DNA of 8,401 nt from an uncultured Faecalibacterium sp. (GTDB taxonomy: Bacteria; Bacillota; Clostridia; Oscillospirales; Ruminococcaceae): assembly GCA_934503275.1 (NCBI GenBank), contig CAKSVD010000041.1:1-8401 (forward strand), given 5' to 3'. The first letter of the stretch is position 1, and every line of letters begins with the position of its first letter. The translations under genes and the position numbers were made by a program. The notes under the pieces are model-generated. The model worked only from the letters and a program-made list of their open reading frames with translations. It did no database searches and was not told the origin of the DNA. Shown one piece after another: positions 4,119 through 8,401 of this stretch.

Positions 4119-7100
4119 ATGGAAAAATTCAGTGTCAAAAAACCATTTACGGTGCTGGTTGCAGTCATCATGGTGCTGATGCTCGGCTTTGTGTCGATCA
4201 CCAAGATGAAGACCAACCTGCTGCCGAACGTCAGCACACCGTATCTGATGGTGGTCACCGTGTATCCCGGTGCCAGCCCGGAGCGTGTGGAGACCGAGGT
4301 CTCGGACGTGCTGCAAAACGCGCTTACGGTGCCCGGTGTTTCAAAGATCACCGCCACTTCGGCCGAAAACTACAGCCTGCTGCTGATGGAGTTCGTGGAT
4401 GACACGGATATGAACAGCGCACTGGTGCAGGTGTCCAACAAGCTGGATCAGGCCAAAAGCGATCTGCCCAGCACGGCGCTGACCCCTTCCATCGTGCAGT
4501 ACAGCATGAACATGAACGCCTTTATGACCGTGGCCGTCAGCCGCGAGGGCAGTTCGGTGTACGAGCTTTCTGATTTTATCAAGAACACCATGACCCCCTA
4601 CGTCCAGCGCAAGGGCGGCGTGTCCAGCGTATCTTCCAGCGGTCTTGTGGAGCAGCTGGTGCAGGTGCAGCTGAACCAGGAAAAGGTGGATGCCATCAAC
4701 GAAAAGCTGATGGAGCTCATCGACAGCCAGCTGGAGGTGGCGCACGCCCAGCTGGAAGATGCCGAGGCCAAGATCGAGGCCGGCCGCGCAGAATACGATA
4801 AGCAGTTCAAAAACTTCGGCAATACCGTGTCCAACACGGTCATGGGCACCTTGTCCTCTGAGGTCGGCAGCGCCGTAGAGGTGGTGCGCAAGCAGGCCGA
4901 GGCGCTGCTGCAAAGCGTCAACAACCTCATCGCCGTGGTCAAGGAGCCCGAGGTGCAGCAGGCCCTCATTGAGGTGCGGGATGGCTTGCAGCGTGTGCTG
5001 AATAAGTTCGACAGCACCGGTATGCGGGATATCGACTCTTTGATCGAGATCGTGTCCGAGCTGCGGGATATCACCGATAAGCTGTCCCGTGCCCTGCAGA
5101 CTTTGCAGAACCGCATCAACACCGAGACCGGCACGCAGGGCGATGGCGCTGCAGATCTGGCGGACGAACTGCAATTGCAGGAAAGCCTGAACGTCATCTA
5201 TAGTACGCTGGAAGACACCATCAAGGCCATGGACAATGTGCCCGGCATGATGAGCGAGTTCTCCAAAGCACTGGGCAGCTTTACCCAGCAGCAGCTGACT
5301 GCCTATATGCAGTTTACCGAAGCCCGCGAGCAGCTGAACGAGTACGAAAAGCAGCTCAGCGAGGCCAAGACCCAGTACGAGGCCGCCAAGGAAAAGGCCC
5401 TTGCCAGCGCCGATGTGACCAAGCAGCTGGATATCAATACCCTTTCCACCCTGATCTACGCCCAGAACTTCTCCATGCCCGCCGGTTACGTCAAGGACGA
5501 AAGCGGTGAGTCGTGGCTGCTGAAGGTGGGCGAGGAATACGACAGCGTGGACGATATCCGCGGTGCGCTGCTGCTCCATGTGGAGGGCTACGGCGACGTG
5601 CGCCTTTCCGACGTGGCAGACGTGGAGGTCATCGACAACGCCGCCGACAGCTATACCCGCCTGAACGGCGAGCAGGCCTCGGTGCTGAAGATCTACAAGG
5701 ACGACAGCTCCAGCGCAGGTGAAGTATCTGCCAACTGTCTGGATGCTTTCAAGGAACTGGAGGCCCAGTACGAGGGTCTGCACGTTGTGGTGCTGTCCAA
5801 TCAGGGCAACTACATCAGCATCCTCATCAAGAGCATCCTCACCAGTATGCTGGTGGGTGCCGTACTGGCCATCATCGTGCTGGCCATCTTCCTGAAGGAC
5901 GTCAAGCCCACGCTGGTGGTCGGCGTCAGTATCCCCCTGTCGGTGCTGTTTGCCGTGGTGCTGATGTACTTCACCGGGCTGGACCTGAACGTCATGACGC
6001 TGGCCGGCCTTTCGCTGGGCATCGGTATGCTGGTGGATAACTCTGTCGTTGTCATCGAGAACGTCTACCGTCTGCGCGGCCGCGGCGTGCCCGCTGCCCG
6101 CGCTGCGGTGCAGGGTGCGCGTCAGGTGGGTATGTCCGTTGTGGCCTCTACCCTTACCTCGGTGTGCGTGTTCCTGCCGGCGGTGTTCTCTGCCAGCATG
6201 ATCCGCAGCCTGATGGGCCCCATGTCCCTGTGCATCGGCTACTGCCTGATGGCCTCCCTCATCGTGGCACTGACCGTGGTGCCCGCCGCCTCGGCTACCG
6301 TGCTGAAGAACGCCCAGCCCAAAAAGCTGGCATGGTTCGATAAGATCCAGAACGCCTACGGCCGCAGCCTGGAAAAGGCGCTGGAAAAGCGCTTTGTGCC
6401 GCTGGCAGCTGCCGTGCTGCTGCTGGTGTTCTGCTGCTGGCGGGTGTTCTCCATGGGCATCGAACTGCTGCCCACCAGCACCAGCAACGAGGCCCTGATC
6501 ACCCTTTCCACCACCGAAACCCTCTCGAAGGACGAGTCCTACGAGGTGGCCGGCAAGGTGGTGCAGGCTGTGCAGGCTGTGGACGGCGTGGAGGAGGTAG
6601 GCATTACCCCCGACAACACCGTGGCGGGCATGGATATTTCCAACCTTGGCCTGCCCTCTGCCATCACCGACCTGCTGAACGCCGCCAACGGCTACGGCAG
6701 ATACAAGATCAACGTCAAACTCAACGAGGAACTCTCCTCTTCCAAGATCGATGCCGCCTGCAAGGCCATGGAGGAAGCCGTGGCCGGTGTTGCGGACTGC
6801 ACCGCCACCGTCAAGCAGTACGGCATGACCGATGACCTGACCAGCCAGCTGGTCACCGGCCTGACCATCAAGGTCTACGGCACCGATGCCGAGACCCTGA
6901 CCGCCCTGTCCGAGAAGGTCGTGGACATCGTGAACAACACTGAGGGCTTCCAGAACGCCACCAACGGTCTGGGTGCGGGCGATTCCACCATTATTTTGCA
7001 GGTGGACCGCGACAAGGTGCGTGCCAACGGCCTGACCGTTGCGCAGGTGTACCAGCAGATCGCGGCAAAGCTGACCACCACCACCACGGCGCAGACCCCC

Positions 7101-8063
7101 GTTACCGTGGACGGCACCACCATGGATGTGAAGATCACCAACAATCTGGACCCGCTGACCAAGGAAAACATGATGGATATGACCTTTGAGACCAGCGTCA
7201 TGTCCGCCGATGGCACCACCACCACCGGCACCTGCAAGCTGTCGGATATCGCCAGCTGGACCACCGGCACCGCGCCGGACTCTATCACCAGCGAGAACCG
7301 GAACCGGTACGTTACCGTTACCGCCGAGACTGCCCCGGGCTACAACACCACGGTGCGGGCGCGTGCGGTGAAAAAGGCGCTGGATGCCTTTGCCCTTACC
7401 GATGAGATGCCGGAGGGCTGCTCCTTCTCCATGGGCGGCGAGAGCGACAGCGTCAACTATATGACCGAAGAGATGGTCCAGTGGATGGCACTGGCCCTGC
7501 CCTTTGTGTACCTTGTCATGGTGGCACAGTTCCAGAGCCTGCTGTCCCCCTTCATCGTGCTGTTCACCGTGCCGCTGGCCTTTACCGGCGGTCTGCTGGG
7601 CCTGCTGCTCACCGGCCAGAAGCTGACCATGATCTCCATGATGGGCTTCATCGTGCTGATGGGTACGGTCGTCAACAACGGCATCGTGTTCGTGGACTAC
7701 GCCAACCAGCTGCGCATGGGCGGTATGGAGCGCCGCGCCGCGCTGGTGGCCACCGGCAAGACCCGTATGCGCCCCATCCTGATGACCACCCTGACCACCG
7801 TGCTGGCCATGCTGCAAATGGTGTTCAGCAACGATATGGCAAGCCAGCTGATGAGCGGCATGGCCATCGTCATCATCTGCGGCCTGAGCTACGCCACCCT
7901 GATGACCCTGTATATCGTGCCCATTTTGTACGATATCCTGTTCAAGAAGCCGCCGCTCAACGTGGACATCGGCAGCGACGAGGACTTGGACGACATCCCG
8001 GACGATGCCGCCGAGTTCATTGCCGCCCAGTCCTCTGCGGCACAGCCTCAGCCGGAGGCATAA
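4119..8063 (+). CDS. RND-superfamily efflux permease (AcrB/SwrC-like) with a large helical insert
   Basis: A proton-driven exporter of 1314 residues in the cytoplasmic membrane; substrate unknown. The two-fold RND layout is clear: TM1 about 9-27, first extracytoplasmic domain 28-562, TM2-TM6 about 566-728, TM7 about 760-778, second extracytoplasmic domain 779-1118, TM8-TM12 about 1120-1272, then an acidic cytoplasmic tail. Proton-relay TM4 reads GIGMLVDNSVVVIENVYR, so the AcrB Asp pair is D640-N641. TM10 reads VVNNGIVFVDY, with Asn at the AcrB Lys940 position, as in many non-enterobacterial relatives. AcrB and B. subtilis SwrC are about 1050-1065 residues; the excess is a helical block at about 195-434. 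The start has AGGA four bases upstream, a modest site. The gene is monocistronic with its own promoter and terminator, and no membrane-fusion or outer-membrane gene is adjacent. Lipid, bacteriocin, bile or drug export are all possible. Confidence 0.95.
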   Translation: MEKFSVKKPFTVLVAVIMVLMLGFVSITKMKTNLLPNVSTPYLMVVTVYPGASPERVETEVSDVLQNALTVPGVSKITATSAENYSLLLMEFVDDTDMNSALVQVSNKLDQAKSDLPSTALTPSIVQYSMNMNAFMTVAVSREGSSVYELSDFIKNTMTPYVQRKGGVSSVSSSGLVEQLVQVQLNQEKVDAINEKLMELIDSQLEVAHAQLEDAEAKIEAGRAEYDKQFKNFGNTVSNTVMGTLSSEVGSAVEVVRKQAEALLQSVNNLIAVVKEPEVQQALIEVRDGLQRVLNKFDSTGMRDIDSLIEIVSELRDITDKLSRALQTLQNRINTETGTQGDGAADLADELQLQESLNVIYSTLEDTIKAMDNVPGMMSEFSKALGSFTQQQLTAYMQFTEAREQLNEYEKQLSEAKTQYEAAKEKALASADVTKQLDINTLSTLIYAQNFSMPAGYVKDESGESWLLKVGEEYDSVDDIRGALLLHVEGYGDVRLSDVADVEVIDNAADSYTRLNGEQASVLKIYKDDSSSAGEVSANCLDAFKELEAQYEGLHVVVLSNQGNYISILIKSILTSMLVGAVLAIIVLAIFLKDVKPTLVVGVSIPLSVLFAVVLMYFTGLDLNVMTLAGLSLGIGMLVDNSVVVIENVYRLRGRGVPAARAAVQGARQVGMSVVASTLTSVCVFLPAVFSASMIRSLMGPMSLCIGYCLMASLIVALTVVPAASATVLKNAQPKKLAWFDKIQNAYGRSLEKALEKRFVPLAAAVLLLVFCCWRVFSMGIELLPTSTSNEALITLSTTETLSKDESYEVAGKVVQAVQAVDGVEEVGITPDNTVAGMDISNLGLPSAITDLLNAANGYGRYKINVKLNEELSSSKIDAACKAMEEAVAGVADCTATVKQYGMTDDLTSQLVTGLTIKVYGTDAETLTALSEKVVDIVNNTEGFQNATNGLGAGDSTIILQVDRDKVRANGLTVAQVYQQIAAKLTTTTTAQTPVTVDGTTMDVKITNNLDPLTKENMMDMTFETSVMSADGTTTTGTCKLSDIASWTTGTAPDSITSENRNRYVTVTAETAPGYNTTVRARAVKKALDAFALTDEMPEGCSFSMGGESDSVNYMTEEMVQWMALALPFVYLVMVAQFQSLLSPFIVLFTVPLAFTGGLLGLLLTGQKLTMISMMGFIVLMGTVVNNGIVFVDYANQLRMGGMERRAALVATGKTRMRPILMTTLTTVLAMLQMVFSNDMASQLMSGMAIVIICGLSYATLMTLYIVPILYDILFKKPPLNVDIGSDEDLDDIPDDAAEFIAAQSSAAQPQPEA
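4701..5420 (+). other. coding region of the coiled-coil-prone insert in the RND exporter
   Basis: Residues about 195-434 have no counterpart in AcrB. The preceding VQVQLNQEKVDAIN aligns with the AcrB strand ending MNPNELNKF, and the following LDINTLSTLIYAQN aligns with LTPVDVITAIKAQN, so the block splits what is one short turn at the start of the docking domain. Within it, 196-232 (ELIDSQLEVAHAQLEDAEAK and onward) and 396-430 (FTEAREQLNEYEKQLSEAK and onward) are charged Ala/Glu/Leu helices likely to pair as an antiparallel coiled coil. Further helices span about 245-333 and 346-392, with a Gly/Thr-rich loop at about 334-346. Helix limits are by eye. Confidence 0.7.
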
Positions 8064-8085
8064 GGCGTACAAGCCTGTATCATCC

Positions 8086-8125
8086 AAGCGCCCCGCATTT
8101 CCACCGGAAGTGCGGGGCGCTTTTT
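8086..8125 (+). terminator. intrinsic terminator of the RND exporter gene
   Basis: AAGCGCCCCGCATTTCC (8086-8102) pairs with GGAAGTGCGGGGCGCTT (8106-8122) around a three-base loop. The stem is about 17 bp with one G-U pair, and T runs through 8125. It begins 22 bases after the stop codon. This is a textbook strong Rho-independent terminator. Confidence 0.95.
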
Positions 8126-8401
8126 GGCTGTTTGCCCGCAGGCGGGACGATTTAAAATGTGGCGTGCTCCGCGGGAAAAGTTTCTGCTTGCCGCAAGCGT
8201 GCAAAGACGCTCCGCTGGGCCAGAGGCAGGGAGGGGTGTTCCGACTCCCCCCTCCCTACCTCTGGACTCCACCCACCCCGCAATGCAACAACTGCGACCG
8301 CCGCCAGCGGCGGAAACAGGGAGCAGTTGTTGGGGCAGCGGCCAGCAAGACGCGAGTGCCGCCCAAGGCACGAAGCGGATGCTGGGAGCCGCAACCCGTT
8401 T
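8126..8401. other. non-coding, highly foldable GC-rich segment running to the window edge
   Basis: No gene with a ribosome-binding site or family resemblance. Three large inverted repeats follow one another: 8220-8226 and 8228-8236 pair with 8259-8265 and 8249-8257 (16 pairs, one mismatch); CAACAACTGC 8286-8295 pairs with 8323-8332 (10 perfect pairs) and encloses a 7-bp hairpin CCGCCGC/GCGGCGG (8298-8313); 8338-8347 pairs with 8380-8385 plus 8389-8392 (10 pairs, 3-base bulge) and encloses GTGCC/GGCAC (8356-8371). A small hairpin GCTTG/CAAGC is at 8186-8198. It could be a structured RNA or an intergenic repeat; strand is undetermined. Confidence 0.5.

Noticed and set aside
4341..8204. Open reading frame of 1287 codons antisense to the RND gene
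   Set aside because: It is in exact codon register with the sense gene, so it stays open simply because the RND gene avoids TTA, CTA and TCA after codon 75. The product is His/Gly/Gln-rich low-complexity sequence with no ribosome-binding site or family resemblance.
8048..8371. Minus-strand ORF of 107 codons spanning the terminator and the foldable segment
   Set aside because: Runs through the RND terminator stem and stop region, with no ribosome-binding site or known family.
8283..8401. Open frame beginning MQQLRPPPAAE and running off the right edge
   Set aside because: No Shine-Dalgarno sequence, and its bases are fully used by the nested hairpins at 8286-8392; a coding role cannot be supported from the window.
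8126..8401. CRISPR array, tRNA, or a classic house-keeping RNA (RNase P, tmRNA, SRP, 6S)
   Set aside because: No regular repeat-spacer units, no tRNA cloverleaf or CCA-type end, and none of the conserved core sequences of those RNAs can be seen.

Overview
This is a GC-rich window from a low-GC-type lineage with a high-GC genome. The gene content (RicT, an RsmI/TrmN pair, an 8-Cys clostridial ferredoxin, a lone RND exporter) and a codon usage that nearly excludes TTA, CTA and TCA point to an anaerobic gut Clostridia, most likely Oscillospiraceae/Ruminococcaceae of the Faecalibacterium type. This taxonomic call is inference; no rRNA or other marker is present.

Layout. Everything from position 1 to about 3710 is on the minus strand; from about 4012 to 8125 it is on the plus strand. 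Minus strand, in order of transcription (right to left): ricT (2769-3710); a 56-residue 2[4Fe-4S] ferredoxin (2282-2452) with its own promoter and a perfect-palindrome terminator; then a tight three-gene operon of a TrmN-type tRNA adenine methyltransferase (1369-2043), rsmI (505-1353) and a YfcE-family metallophosphoesterase (1-482, cut by the window edge). The ricT / trmN / rsmI order matches the Bacillus subtilis yaaT-yabA-yabB-yazA-yabC block, with yabA and yazA missing and a ferredoxin unit in their place.

RicT and the large plus-strand gene diverge from a 408-base control region (3711-4118). It holds an extended -10 promoter for ricT, a near-consensus promoter for the plus-strand gene, a 10-bp-arm inverted repeat and a short direct repeat. 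The plus-strand gene (4119-8063) encodes a 1314-residue RND exporter. It is an AcrB/SwrC-like permease with an extra block of about 240 mostly helical, coiled-coil-prone residues inserted where the docking domain begins in AcrB. No membrane-fusion or outer-membrane partner gene is in the window. A strong terminator follows it.

The last 276 bases (8126-8401) have no credible gene but contain three large adjacent inverted-repeat structures, suggesting a structured RNA or a dispersed intergenic repeat. The two observations most worth following are the helical insert in the RND protein and this foldable 3' segment. The left-hand genes are ordinary translation and RNA-processing housekeeping.
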